Notes: a model not told the origin generated them from the sequence alone. Numbered from the stretch's first letter, positions 42,179-50,645 are shown. The stretch: 64,000 bases of DNA from Raineyella sp. LH-20 (GCF_033110965.1 NZ_CP137003.1:1302001-1366000); one strand, 5' to 3'. Program-made: numbers and translations.

Positions 42179-43408
42179 TCAGCGGGCGAGCTTCTTGAGC
42201 TCGATCGACGGATCGGCGAGCTTGAGCGGATCGATGACCAGGCCCCGGTCGATGATCCGGCGGGCGGCCCGGACAGCCGTACCGCCGTCGATGGTGGCGG
42301 CGCCGATCATCCGGCCGTCGGCCTCCATCCGGAAGGCGGCCACCGGCGCCCCGTCCACCGACCGGACGATCGGGGTGCCGTTGACCAGGTCGCCGACGGA
42401 CTCGACGTGGACACCGTAGCGATCGGACCACATCCACGAGGCGCCGTGTGCCGGCAGCGGCACCCCGGCGATCGCCGCGGCGACGGTGCGGCCGGCGTTC
42501 ATCGCCGACTCCCAGTGCTCGTGGCGGCGGATCAGCGTGCCGTCGGCCAGCCGGATCCGGGCCACGTCGCCGGCGGCGTAGACCCCAGGATGGGTGGTGC
42601 GCTGGGTCGGGTCGACGATGATGCCCTGGTCGGTGGCCAGCCCGGCGGCCTCCGCCAGGTGGGTCTCCGGGACGATCCCGACCGCCACCAGCACCGCGTC
42701 GGCGGCGACGCTACTGCCGTCGTTGAGGGTGACGGTGTACTCCTCGCCGGCCAGCGAGATGCCGGTGGTCATCGCGCACCGTACGTCGACACCGTGCGCG
42801 GCGTGCATCGCGTGCAGGCGGACCGCCAGTTCGGCGCCGACCAGCGGGACCAGCGGCACCGGCACCGGGTCGATCAGGGTGACGGTGGCGCCGTCCTTGA
42901 CGGCGGTGGCGGCCACCTCGGCGCCGATCAGGCCGGCGCCGATGATCGCCAGCCGCAGCCCGGGCACCAGCAGGTCCCGCAGTCGGTCCGCGTCGTCCTT
43001 CGTCCGCAGCGTCAGCAGGCCCGGCAGGTCACCGCCGGGGATCGGCAACGTACGGGGCCGGCCGCCGAGCGCCAGCACGGTGGTGGCGGCGCTGACCGTC
43101 CTCCCGCCGCCCAGCTCGAGCAGCCCCTCGTCCGGGTTCAGGGCAACCACCCGGTCGGTGATCAGCTCCACCGCGTTGTCGCGGTACCAGTCGTCGGGGA
43201 CGAAGGACAGCTTCGCGGCCGGCAGCGAGCCGTCGAGGTACTCCTTGCTCAGCGGCGGCCGGTCGTACGGGATGCCCTCCGGGTCGATGATGGTGACCCG
43301 GCCGTCGAAGCCGTGCTTGCGCAGGTCCTGGGCGGTGGTGAAGCCGGCCAGCCCGCCGCCGACGATCACGACGTTGCCGCCCGCACCGGGCGCGACGGTG
43401 CCGGACAT
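42179..43408 (-). CDS. FAD-dependent ferredoxin reductase of a Rieske dioxygenase system
   Basis: 409 residues of the BphA4/HcaD type. The FAD-binding loop is VVIVGGGLAGFTTAQDL, YDRPPLSKEYLDG is a conserved family region, the NAD-binding loop is AIIGAGLIGAEVA, and GVYAAGDVARI binds the flavin near the C-terminal third. It passes electrons from NADH to the ferredoxin encoded just upstream, whose stop overlaps this ATG by one base. Confidence 0.93.
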   Translation of the reverse strand: MSGTVAPGAGGNVVIVGGGLAGFTTAQDLRKHGFDGRVTIIDPEGIPYDRPPLSKEYLDGSLPAAKLSFVPDDWYRDNAVELITDRVVALNPDEGLLELGGGRTVSAATTVLALGGRPRTLPIPGGDLPGLLTLRTKDDADRLRDLLVPGLRLAIIGAGLIGAEVAATAVKDGATVTLIDPVPVPLVPLVGAELAVRLHAMHAAHGVDVRCAMTTGISLAGEEYTVTLNDGSSVAADAVLVAVGIVPETHLAEAAGLATDQGIIVDPTQRTTHPGVYAAGDVARIRLADGTLIRRHEHWESAMNAGRTVAAAIAGVPLPAHGASWMWSDRYGVHVESVGDLVNGTPIVRSVDGAPVAAFRMEADGRMIGAATIDGGTAVRAARRIIDRGLVIDPLKLADPSIELKKLAR

Positions 43409-43776
43409 CAGGCGGTGACCTCGGTGACGGCCCCCTCGACGGGGACTCCCGGGTGCAGCCAGATCTCGTCACCGCGGAGCTCCACCTTGTGGGTCCGGGC
43501 CGGGATGCTCGCCGGCAGGCACAGCGCGGCGCCGGTGCACAGCGAGAACCGGGCCGAGTGGATCGGGCACTCGACCTCCTCGCCCTCGATCCAGCCGTCG
43601 GCCAGCGAGGCCTCCTCATGGGTGCAGGTGTCGTCGAGGGCGTAGTACTGGCCGTCGGAGAAGAAGACGGCGATGTCGCGGCCGGTGCCGTTGGCCGCCC
43701 CGTCGACGACGAGGGCCTCCTCGTCCTCGATGTCCCCGACGTCGGCGACCTTGATCGGCTCGATCTGCGTGCTCAT
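43408..43776 (-). CDS. Rieske-type ferredoxin, second copy of the arene island
   Basis: 122 residues. Rieske ligands are Cys-x-His in DTCTHEEASL and Cys-x2-His in VECPIHSARF, followed by CTGAALCLPASIPARTHKV. Size and sequence match ferredoxins of three-component ring-hydroxylating dioxygenases (HcaC/BphA3). Directly coupled (TGATG) to the reductase gene, so this is the likelier partner of that reductase. Confidence 0.92.
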   Translation of the reverse strand: MSTQIEPIKVADVGDIEDEEALVVDGAANGTGRDIAVFFSDGQYYALDDTCTHEEASLADGWIEGEEVECPIHSARFSLCTGAALCLPASIPARTHKVELRGDEIWLHPGVPVEGAVTEVTA

Positions 43777-43806
43777 GGTGGGTCCTTCCTCGGTGTGTCG
43801 GGCCGC

Positions 43807-44538
43807 TCAGCCGGCAGGCCAGGACACGGTGGTGGCGTAAGCGTACGAGTCGGCCGGGAGCCAGCGCTCGTAAAGGTGCCGGAATCTCTGCCGGCGGTAG
43901 AACTCGCGGGTCTCCGGTCCGCGTTGCGGCCGGGCGGGGATCCGCAGGGTGTCGCCGCGGAACGCGGCGGTGGCCCCGCGCAGGGCCCAGTGCCGGTCGT
44001 AGATGACCTGGTCGGCCCACAGTTCGACGAGCAGCAGGTGCCCGGGCAGGTCGACGTCCTCGCACCAGTGGTAGACCAGGCAGCCCTCCTCGCGGCGGGT
44101 CTCGGCGACCTCGGCGCCGATCCGCTCGTACATCGCCGGCGTCGCCTGCACCGCGTGCTGGATCACCACCCGTACCGCGCCGACGGCCGGCCAGCGGATC
44201 GCCCGGTGCGACTCACCGAGCCGCTCCGGCTCCCACACCCCGTTGCGGAGTGCGAAGATCTCCCGCCGGTAGAACTCCGTGGTCACCGACGTGTCGGCGT
44301 ACGCCCCGGTGACCAGATCGGTGAGCACCGGGTAGTCCCCGGCCAGGGCCCGGCGCCAGAACGCGTCGTACGCCTCCTCGGTCTCCCACAGCATGGTGAG
44401 CACGTGGAAGGCGCTGCCGTCCAGGCTGGCGTACAGCTCGGCGCTGGCGCAGCCGGGGGCCCGGCGCAGCACCGCCGTCTCCTCGCGCAACGGGCCGGGG
44501 TCGGGGAGGTCGTGGAATTCGTGCAGGACGCGGAGCAT
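43807..44538 (-). CDS. Protein with two ABM-like (antibiotic biosynthesis monooxygenase fold) domains
   Basis: 243 residues with no close identity I can name. The first domain (about 1-70: RRAPGCASAELYAS, HVLTMLWETEEAYDAFW) and the second (about 125-200: RVVIQHAVQATPAMYERIG, GCLVYHWCEDVD, HLLLVELWADQ) both have the dimeric alpha-beta barrel pattern of the ABM/NIPSNAP superfamily. Members include cofactor-free monooxygenases, isomerases and haem-degrading enzymes. No catalytic residue can be assigned. It starts 1 nt after the VOC stop with AAGGA upstream, so it belongs to the arene pathway, perhaps acting on an aromatic intermediate or quinone. Confidence 0.6.
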   Translation of the reverse strand: MLRVLHEFHDLPDPGPLREETAVLRRAPGCASAELYASLDGSAFHVLTMLWETEEAYDAFWRRALAGDYPVLTDLVTGAYADTSVTTEFYRREIFALRNGVWEPERLGESHRAIRWPAVGAVRVVIQHAVQATPAMYERIGAEVAETRREEGCLVYHWCEDVDLPGHLLLVELWADQVIYDRHWALRGATAAFRGDTLRIPARPQRGPETREFYRRQRFRHLYERWLPADSYAYATTVSWPAG

Positions 44539-44539
44539 G

Positions 44540-45592
44540 TCAGTCCTTCTCGACGAGGGTGCTGAAATCGACCTCCCAGTCGGGGGCCATGTACCTATCC
44601 TCCGCCGGGAAACGCCGGTGCACCCCCTCGATGAGGAAACCGCCGAGCCGGTCGAAGGTGTCGAAGTAGCCGTACTCCGAGGCGCCACCGCGCAGGTCGG
44701 AGCCCATGCACAGCGGCGCGCCGAGCGCGGTCATCGATTCGACCGTCGCCGCCCAGTCGCCGGCGTCGGTGGTGAGGTAGGGGAACAGGTGGTGGATCCC
44801 CGGGCCGCGCTGGTCGGTGAACTCGCGGTTGTAGTGCGAGGGACCGTACGTGCACTGGATGATCTCGAAGCCGACGTCGCCGGCGGCGCCCTGGGCGGTG
44901 AAGTAGCCGTGCTGCACCGGGGAGATGTCGCGGTAGAAGGGGTTGTCAAGCCGGCCGGGCTCGGTCTGCCAGGTCTTCACCGCGAACCGGTCGATGCCGA
45001 GGATCCGGTGGTAGTGCTCCAGGGCGGCCATGGTGTCGTCCACCACCACCCCCACGTGCCTGACGCCCTGCACCGGCAGCGCTGGCCGGCCGCCGCGCAG
45101 AGCGGCGCCGTCCAGCGTCCGGGTCTCGCCGAGGGGAACGTACGCCGTTGGCAGCACCTCCAGCAGGTAGCCGCCGAGCGCCCGCCGGGTGTCCCAGAAC
45201 GTCCGGCGGACGTCCCCGTCGACGACGTGGGAGTGCGCCGCCGGGATGCCCAGGGCGGCGAAGTGGGCGGCGATCGCCGCCGCGTCGGCGCCCTCGGCGC
45301 GGACGGTGAGGTAGCCGATGCCCTCGCCCCGGGAGAGGAGGAACTCGTTGAACGGTGTCTCGCCGCCGGTCGGTTGGACCAGCTCGAACGGGACGACGCC
45401 CTGCGCCCGGCCGTACGCGGTGCGGTAGGTGCCCGCACTGCGTCGGCCGTACGACACCATCGCCGACAGCCGGTCGGCAGGGTGGTCGTTGAGCGTCCAC
45501 ACGGTGGTGTCGAGGACGGTGGCGTGCTGGTGCATGGCGCGGTCCAGGTCGCGGACCACCACGCCGACCTTCTCCAGGGTCGTGATCTTCAT
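44540..45592 (-). CDS. Two-domain VOC superfamily protein, possible extradiol-type dioxygenase
   Basis: 350 residues, two vicinal-oxygen-chelate domains. Domain 2 (about 175-350) has a plausible metal triad: His in GVRHVGVVVDD, His in GPGIHHLFPYL, and Glu in GGFLIEGVH. Domain 1 (about 1-160) keeps the fold (LEKVGVVVRDLDRAM, GGYLLEVLP) but lacks the first His. In BphC-type extradiol dioxygenases the C-terminal domain also holds the iron, but the overall sequence differs from BphC, so a lyase, epimerase or isomerase is possible. GAGGAG supports the start. Placed between the dioxygenase beta subunit and the ABM gene. Confidence 0.65.
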   Translation of the reverse strand: MKITTLEKVGVVVRDLDRAMHQHATVLDTTVWTLNDHPADRLSAMVSYGRRSAGTYRTAYGRAQGVVPFELVQPTGGETPFNEFLLSRGEGIGYLTVRAEGADAAAIAAHFAALGIPAAHSHVVDGDVRRTFWDTRRALGGYLLEVLPTAYVPLGETRTLDGAALRGGRPALPVQGVRHVGVVVDDTMAALEHYHRILGIDRFAVKTWQTEPGRLDNPFYRDISPVQHGYFTAQGAAGDVGFEIIQCTYGPSHYNREFTDQRGPGIHHLFPYLTTDAGDWAATVESMTALGAPLCMGSDLRGGASEYGYFDTFDRLGGFLIEGVHRRFPAEDRYMAPDWEVDFSTLVEKD

Positions 45593-45630
45593 GTCTCTCC
45601 TCTCCCGGTCATCTGGTGGGCAGGGTTCCG

Positions 45631-45672
45631 CGGTCCTGCGGTGGACAGCCTTCCCCGGTCCTGCGGTGGACA
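45631..45672. repeat. 17-bp direct repeat, two copies with 25-bp period
   Basis: CGGTCCTGCGGTGGACA occurs at 45631-45647 and 45656-45672 in the gap between the VOC and dioxygenase beta genes. Confidence 0.85.
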
Positions 45673-45701
45673 AGGCGAGCGGGGAACGGTGTCTCGTTGC
45701 G

Positions 45702-45726
45702 GTTCCATAGGGCCGCCCTATGGAAC
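45702..45726. repeat. 25-bp perfect hairpin between dioxygenase beta and VOC genes
   Basis: GTTCCATAGGG (45702-45712), spacer CCG, CCCTATGGAAC (45716-45726). It begins only a few bases after the beta-subunit stop codon (45730 on the minus strand). No T run follows, so it may be an RNA-processing or stability hairpin, or an operator. Confidence 0.8.
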
Positions 45727-45729
45727 GGC

Positions 45730-46392
45730 TCAGTAGAACAGGCTGAGGTTCTTGTTGAGGATCGTCGACATGTCGAAGAGGACCCGGCGCTCGCGGATCA
45801 GGTAGCCCCACGGCGACGAGGGATCGCGGACGATCCGGTCGATCCGCTCACCGGTGATCGAGTCCTGGGAGCGCTGGCCGTTGGAGCGGTAGTCGTAGAA
45901 GTTGGACTTCACCACGTACTCGTCGTCGGCGAGGCCCTTGGTCACCCGGATGTTGGCGATGATGTGGCGGGACCGCGACGGCGGCTCCTCGCCCCAGGCC
46001 TGGTTGGTCAGCAGGCGGTCGACCCGCTGCTTCAACTGGACCGTGGTCTCTTCGAAGTAGGCCGAGGTCCGGAAGTCGTTGATGCGCTGGCTGCGCTCGC
46101 GGGACAGCCGGTCCTCCTGGGTGGGCGCCCAGTACATGGCGTCGTCGGCGAAGAAGTCGAGCCAGGCACCCCAGTCCCAATCGTCCAGCACCTGCACCTC
46201 CTCATAGAGGAAGCGGGTGAGGGCGCGCTCGACGGCCGGGTCGATGTCGGCGAGCAGGGCGGTCAGCCGGTCGGTCGTCGCGGTGACCGGGCGGGCGGCG
46301 GCGCCGGGGTCGCCGAACGGGATCTCGGTGCCGGCGGTCTGGATATCGGCGGTCTGGATATCGGTGGTCTGGGTGTCAGTGGTCACGGTCAT
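45730..46392 (-). CDS. Aromatic-ring-hydroxylating dioxygenase beta subunit
   Basis: 220 residues. An N-terminal tail of about 40 residues rich in Thr/Gln/Ile repeats (TTDIQTADIQTAG) precedes a cystatin/NTF2-like fold with FLYEEVQVLDDWDWGAWLDFF, WGEEPPSRSRHIIANIRV and a C-terminal STILNKNLSLFY, all typical of HcaF/BphA2 beta subunits. It has no metal site and stabilises the alpha3beta3 oxygenase. The gene follows alpha with an 81-bp gap and has its own GAGGTG ribosome-binding site. Confidence 0.93.
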   Translation of the reverse strand: MTVTTDTQTTDIQTADIQTAGTEIPFGDPGAAARPVTATTDRLTALLADIDPAVERALTRFLYEEVQVLDDWDWGAWLDFFADDAMYWAPTQEDRLSRERSQRINDFRTSAYFEETTVQLKQRVDRLLTNQAWGEEPPSRSRHIIANIRVTKGLADDEYVVKSNFYDYRSNGQRSQDSITGERIDRIVRDPSSPWGYLIRERRVLFDMSTILNKNLSLFY

Positions 46393-46473
46393 GGGTCACA
46401 CCTCGTCGTGCGTCGGGTCTGGTGGTGGGTCGTACGGGGGTCGGCTCGTACGGCGGCGGGATCGTACGGGCGC

Positions 46474-47838
46474 TCAGGCCTCGGCCCGGTCGCCGGCAGC
46501 GGAGACGGGCGCCAGGCCCATCCGGTGCTGGGCGCGCTTCTCCATGAGTTCTTCCCAGGAGTCGGAGGTCATCATGTCGAGGTAGGTCGCGTACATGTTG
46601 ATCGCGGCGTTGTCGGAGAAGACGTGCGCCGAGGAGCCACCGGGGTAGCAGCCCTCGTCCCACTGGATCGGCGCGCCGACCATCTGGTAGAGGTAGCCGG
46701 TGTCGCGAGCCACCCGGCCCTTCAGCACGTGCTGCATCTCTTCCCAGTTCAGGGCGTCGTCGGCCTCGAACATGCCGGCGGGGGTGAACGTACGCAGCAC
46801 GTCGCGGCGGATCGAGTCCTTGATGTCCTCCGGGGCGTCCTTCGGGACGAAGGTCCAGGCCCAGACCTCCATCTCGTGCGGGCCGCGCGGGTGGGTGACC
46901 CGGATGGTGTAGTTGCCCAGCACCATGAAGGTCGGCCAGATGTTCAGATGGCCGCGGATCTCGCGGTCGTCGCCGAGGCGGCGGGCGATCATCTCGGCGA
47001 TCTCCGGCTGGGCTTCGTAGCGCTGCATCGCCTGGCCGGTGTTCGGCACCTCGGCGCCCTTCTCGCCGTACCAGGCGCCGCCGTGGCCGTAATCGGAGAA
47101 GAACTGCCGGCCGGTCGGGTTGGTGCCGCGCTTGGTGCGGTCGGCGGCGTCCGAGCCCTTGTTCAGCACGGTGGCGGCGGAGACGTGGGTGATCTCGGAG
47201 TGCTGCATGTCCGAGGTGGGCTGCTCGGCCATGAACTTCCAGTTGTTCGGCAGCACCCAGCGGTGGAAGGCCACCTGCTCCATGCCGCCGTCCCAGCGGT
47301 CGATGTAGCCGTCGAGGTAGTACTTGGCCGACCCGAGGTACTCCTCGAAGTCGGGGGCGTCCTCGTCCCAGGTGCCGAACCAGAAGCCCTTGTAGTACTG
47401 CACCCGCGGGACCTTCACGGCGCCGAACCGGCCGCGCTCGAAGGTCTCCGGGTAGGCGGTGTCCTGGCGCGGGACCTGGATCAGGTCGCCCGCCAGGTCG
47501 TACGCCCAGCCGTGGAAGGTGCAGGTGAAGGCCTTGGCGGTGCCCTTGTCGACCCGGCAGATGCGCATCCCGCGGTGCCGGCACTGGTTGAGGAACGCCT
47601 TGACGCCGCCGTCCTTCTGGCGGACGACCATCACCGGGTCCTCGCCGATGTAGGTCTGCAGGAAGTCGCCCTTCCTGGGGATCATCGAGTCGTGGGCGAG
47701 CATCACCCAGGCGCGCTTCCAGACCTTCTCCAGCTCCTGCTCGTAGATCTCCTCGTCGGTGAAGATCTTGCCGGAGAGCCGGCCGTTCTCGATGTCGATG
47801 AGTGAGGCGATGTCAATGGATGACGCGGTGTCGGTCAT
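46474..47838 (-). CDS. Aromatic-ring-hydroxylating dioxygenase alpha subunit (HcaE/BphA1-like)
   Basis: 454 residues. The Rieske domain (about 45-165) has Cys-x-His in NQCRHRGMRIC and Cys-x2-His in FTCTFHGWAYD. The catalytic domain has NNWKFMAEQPTSDMQHSEIT followed by H, giving the bridging Asp and two His ligands of the mononuclear iron. The AEQ form and length recall E. coli HcaE (phenylpropionate/cinnamate dioxygenase). It adds O2 to an aromatic ring to form a cis-dihydrodiol. The substrate is not fixed by sequence. AAGGGAG supports the start, which is 145 bp from the palindrome shared with the divergent TetR gene. Confidence 0.93.
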   Translation of the reverse strand: MTDTASSIDIASLIDIENGRLSGKIFTDEEIYEQELEKVWKRAWVMLAHDSMIPRKGDFLQTYIGEDPVMVVRQKDGGVKAFLNQCRHRGMRICRVDKGTAKAFTCTFHGWAYDLAGDLIQVPRQDTAYPETFERGRFGAVKVPRVQYYKGFWFGTWDEDAPDFEEYLGSAKYYLDGYIDRWDGGMEQVAFHRWVLPNNWKFMAEQPTSDMQHSEITHVSAATVLNKGSDAADRTKRGTNPTGRQFFSDYGHGGAWYGEKGAEVPNTGQAMQRYEAQPEIAEMIARRLGDDREIRGHLNIWPTFMVLGNYTIRVTHPRGPHEMEVWAWTFVPKDAPEDIKDSIRRDVLRTFTPAGMFEADDALNWEEMQHVLKGRVARDTGYLYQMVGAPIQWDEGCYPGGSSAHVFSDNAAINMYATYLDMMTSDSWEELMEKRAQHRMGLAPVSAAGDRAEA

Positions 47839-47982
47839 GGAAACTCCCTTGTCAACGGACCGGCGGTGTCGGCTCTGGTGACGGTCGGCCGACGAACGGC
47901 CGAGGGCGTCCGCCTCCGGAGCCTGCGAGGTGCGGTTCTGAACTGAGCGGTGTGACGTGGAGCAGGTCTGGTGTGACCCGCT

Positions 47983-48000
47983 CTTGAGTGAGCACTCAAG
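47983..48000. promoter_or_regulatory. TetR operator between divergent dioxygenase and regulator genes
   Basis: A perfect 8-bp inverted repeat, CTTGAGTG-AG-CACTCAAG, lies in the 234-bp intergenic region. Its GAGTG core resembles the dyad by the TetR gene at the left edge of the window. Recognition by the adjacent TetR protein is inferred. Confidence 0.7.
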
Positions 48001-48072
48001 TCTGTGGTGGGCATCACGTTAGGGGGCCCTGGCGTACGATCGACAGAGACCGTTCCACCAGGAAGGACACGA

Positions 48073-48780
48073 GTGGCCAGGACCCCCGGCGATCCCCGCT
48101 CCACCCGGCAGCGGATCCTCGACGCCGCGCGCCGGATCTCCGCCGAACGCGGCTACAAGGGCACCACGTTGGCGATGATCCAGAAGGAGGCCGGCGTCCA
48201 CCCGGGATCCTTCTACTGGCACTTCGAGGACAAGGACGCGCTGTTCGCCGCGCTGGTGCGCTATGCGTACGCCGAGTCCCGCCCGATGGTGGACCACCTC
48301 GGCCCCGGCGACGCCGCCAATCCGGTGAAGGTCGTGCTCGACTCCATCGTGGACAATCCGGCCCGTCACGGGCTGTGGCGGTTCAACGTCCAACTGATGC
48401 TCGACGCGGACATGCAGCAGTCGAAGACCGCCGAGGAGATCCGTACGCTGCGCGAGATCACCCAGCGTGCGTTGACCAGCGCCTGGCTCGACCTGGTGCC
48501 CCCGCGGGTGCTGGCGGAGGTGCCGGAACTGCCGGTACGGATGGCTGACTTCTCCCTGGCCACCGTCGAGGGCTGCATCCTCTCCCGGGTGGCCGGCACG
48601 CCGCGCGACGAGGCGTTCATCACGGCGGTGGCCACCGCGGTGATGGCTCGGATGGTCACGCTGGCCTGCGAGGAGGTCGGTGAGCCGGTGCCGGAGTTCT
48701 TCCGGGAGCGGGCCGCCGGCATCGAGACGCTGGTGCTCGGCCGACCCGCCGGGGTTGACCTGTCCGGCCCGGCCACCTAG
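48073..48780 (+). CDS. TetR family regulator of the arene degradation island
   Basis: 235 residues from GTG 48073 (AAGGA 7 nt upstream). The HTH region reads STRQRILDAARRISAERGYK, then TTLAMIQKEAGVHPGSFYWHF and EDKDALFAAL. The C-terminal ligand domain is specific to this protein. It diverges from the dioxygenase alpha gene and precedes the MhpB/HcaB genes, so it probably represses both directions until the arene or a metabolite binds. Confidence 0.9.
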   Translation: MARTPGDPRSTRQRILDAARRISAERGYKGTTLAMIQKEAGVHPGSFYWHFEDKDALFAALVRYAYAESRPMVDHLGPGDAANPVKVVLDSIVDNPARHGLWRFNVQLMLDADMQQSKTAEEIRTLREITQRALTSAWLDLVPPRVLAEVPELPVRMADFSLATVEGCILSRVAGTPRDEAFITAVATAVMARMVTLACEEVGEPVPEFFRERAAGIETLVLGRPAGVDLSGPAT

Positions 48781-48863
48781 CCTCGGATCACCGTTCACGG
48801 CCGGAGGGCGCCCGGCCGCGAGGGGAGCGAGTGAGCACTCCGACGTTTCTCGAAGGACCCCTC

Positions 48864-49808
48864 ATGTCGCTCGCCCTGATCGCGATGTCCCACAGTCCGC
48901 TGCTGCACACCGCGGAACTACCGCCCGCCCCCGAGGTTCGTGCCCGGGTCGACGCGGCGTTCGACCGGATCCGCGAGGTCGCCCGGGCGTACGATCCGAC
49001 CCTGGTCGTCGTCTTCGCCCCGGACCACTACAACGGCTTCTTCTACGACCTGATGCCACCGTTCTGTGTCGGTCTGTCCGCCGCCGGCATCGGTGACTAC
49101 GACACCGCGGCCGGCCCGCTGTCGGTCGACGAGGCGCACGCACTGGCCGTCGTGCAGCACGTCCAGCAGGCCGACATCGACATGGCGCTGTCCCGACGGA
49201 TGGAGGTCGACCACGGTGCCGTCCAGCCGCTGGAGACCCTCTTCGGCGGGCTGACCGCCCGGCCGGTCGTGCCGGTCTTCGTCAACGGTGTCGCCGGGCC
49301 GTTCGTCCCGATGCGGCGGATCCGGGCGATGGGTCAGGCGATCGGCGACTACCTGTCCACCCTCGACGAGCGGGTGCTGGTGATCGCCTCCGGCGGCCTG
49401 TCGCACGACCCGCCGGTGCCGCAGTGGGACACCGCCTCGGCGCCGGTCCAGGAAGGGCTGATCGACGGCCGCCACCCCACGGCGGAGGCCCGCGCGGCGC
49501 GCCAGCGTCGGGTGATCGAGGGGGCTGCGGCGTTCGCCCGCGGCGAGGCGTCGATCCGCGACCTCAATCCGGTCTGGGACCGGGCCTTCATGGCCGACTG
49601 CGCGTCCGGGGAGCCGAGCCGTTTCGATGCGTACGAGGCCGAGGCGATGACCGCCGACGCCGGTCACTCCTCGCACGAGGTCCGTGCCTGGGTGGCCGCG
49701 TTCAGCGCGCTGGCCGCCGCCGGACCGTACGAGACGACGTACGACTACTACGAGCCGATCCCGGAGTACATCGCCGGTTTCGGTGTGATGGCGGCCCGGA
49801 CCCGCTGA
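48864..49808 (+). CDS. mhpB: 2,3-dihydroxyphenylpropionate/2,3-dihydroxycinnamate 1,2-dioxygenase-type enzyme
   Basis: 314 residues, the same length as E. coli MhpB, from ATG 48864 with AAGGA 7 nt upstream. It is a class III (LigB-fold) extradiol dioxygenase that opens a catechol ring next to the hydroxyl pair using Fe(II). Near-identical stretches to MhpB include FAPDHYNGFFYDLMPPFC, the His in MEVDHGAVQPLE (His117) and GGLSHDPPVP (His181), which correspond to the His115/His179 pair known to be catalytic in MhpB. The C-terminus SSHEVRAWVAAF and PEYIAGFG also match. An upstream GTG at 48831 would add 11 residues. Confidence 0.93.
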   Translation: MSLALIAMSHSPLLHTAELPPAPEVRARVDAAFDRIREVARAYDPTLVVVFAPDHYNGFFYDLMPPFCVGLSAAGIGDYDTAAGPLSVDEAHALAVVQHVQQADIDMALSRRMEVDHGAVQPLETLFGGLTARPVVPVFVNGVAGPFVPMRRIRAMGQAIGDYLSTLDERVLVIASGGLSHDPPVPQWDTASAPVQEGLIDGRHPTAEARAARQRRVIEGAAAFARGEASIRDLNPVWDRAFMADCASGEPSRFDAYEAEAMTADAGHSSHEVRAWVAAFSALAAAGPYETTYDYYEPIPEYIAGFGVMAARTR

Positions 49809-49835
49809 GCGGGCCGCGGCGGAGGAGGACTCAGG

Positions 49836-50645
49836 ATGGGTTGGTTGGACGGACAGGTCGCGGTGCTCACCGGCGGCGGCTCGGGGCTCGGCCGGGCACT
49901 GGTCGACACCTTGCTGGAGGAAGGCGCCCGGGTCGTCGTGCTGGAGTATTCCCCCGACAAGTGCCGGGCGCTGGAGGCCGAGTGCGACCCCGACCGGGTC
50001 GCCGTGCTGGCAGGCGATGCGGGGACGTACGCCGCGAACCGGCAGGCCGTCGACCTGGCGGTCTCCCGGTGGGGCCGGCTGGACACCTTCATCGCCAACG
50101 CCGGGCTGTGGGACTTCGGCCGTACGCTCGACGAGATGTCGCCGGAGGACCTGGAGCGCGGCTTCGACGAGCTCTACCGGCTCAACGTCAAGGGTCCGCT
50201 GCTGGCCGCGAAGGCGGCCCTGGACGCGCTGCGGGCCAGCAACGGCTCGCTGATCGTCACCCTGTCCAATGCCGCGCTCTATCCCGGGGGCGGCGGGGCG
50301 CTCTACATCTCCAGCAAGCACGCCGGCGCGGGTCTGGTGAAGCAGCTGGCGTACGAACTGGCCCCCGACGTACGGGTCAACGGTGTGGCGCCGGCCGGGA
50401 TGGTCAGCGATCTGCGCGGGCCGGCGTCGATGGGTCTGGCCGACACCTCGGTGAGCGGCTTCGACATGGCCGGCATGGTGGCGCGGAAGTCCGCGCTGCG
50501 CCGCTGTCCCGAGGCGGTGGACTACGCCGGGGCGTACGTCCTGCTGGCCTCCCGGAAGTACGGGATCACCACGTCCGGGTCGATCCTGGACGTCGCCAAC
50601 GGGAAGGGCTTGATCGGCCGGGTGGCTGACGATCTGCTCGCGTGA
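49836..50645 (+). CDS. hcaB: cis-dihydrodiol dehydrogenase (HcaB/BphB-type SDR)
   Basis: 269 residues. A short-chain dehydrogenase with the cofactor loop TGGGSGLGRALVD, NAGLWDFGRT, catalytic Ser in VTLSNAALYPGGGG and the Tyr-x3-Lys in LYISSKHAGAG, then YELAPDVRVNGVAPAGM. The YPGGGG insert and VSDLRGP are shared with HcaB and BphB, which rearomatise dioxygenase cis-dihydrodiols to catechols with NAD+. It follows mhpB by 27 bp with GGAGGAGG upstream. Confidence 0.93.
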   Translation: MGWLDGQVAVLTGGGSGLGRALVDTLLEEGARVVVLEYSPDKCRALEAECDPDRVAVLAGDAGTYAANRQAVDLAVSRWGRLDTFIANAGLWDFGRTLDEMSPEDLERGFDELYRLNVKGPLLAAKAALDALRASNGSLIVTLSNAALYPGGGGALYISSKHAGAGLVKQLAYELAPDVRVNGVAPAGMVSDLRGPASMGLADTSVSGFDMAGMVARKSALRRCPEAVDYAGAYVLLASRKYGITTSGSILDVANGKGLIGRVADDLLA

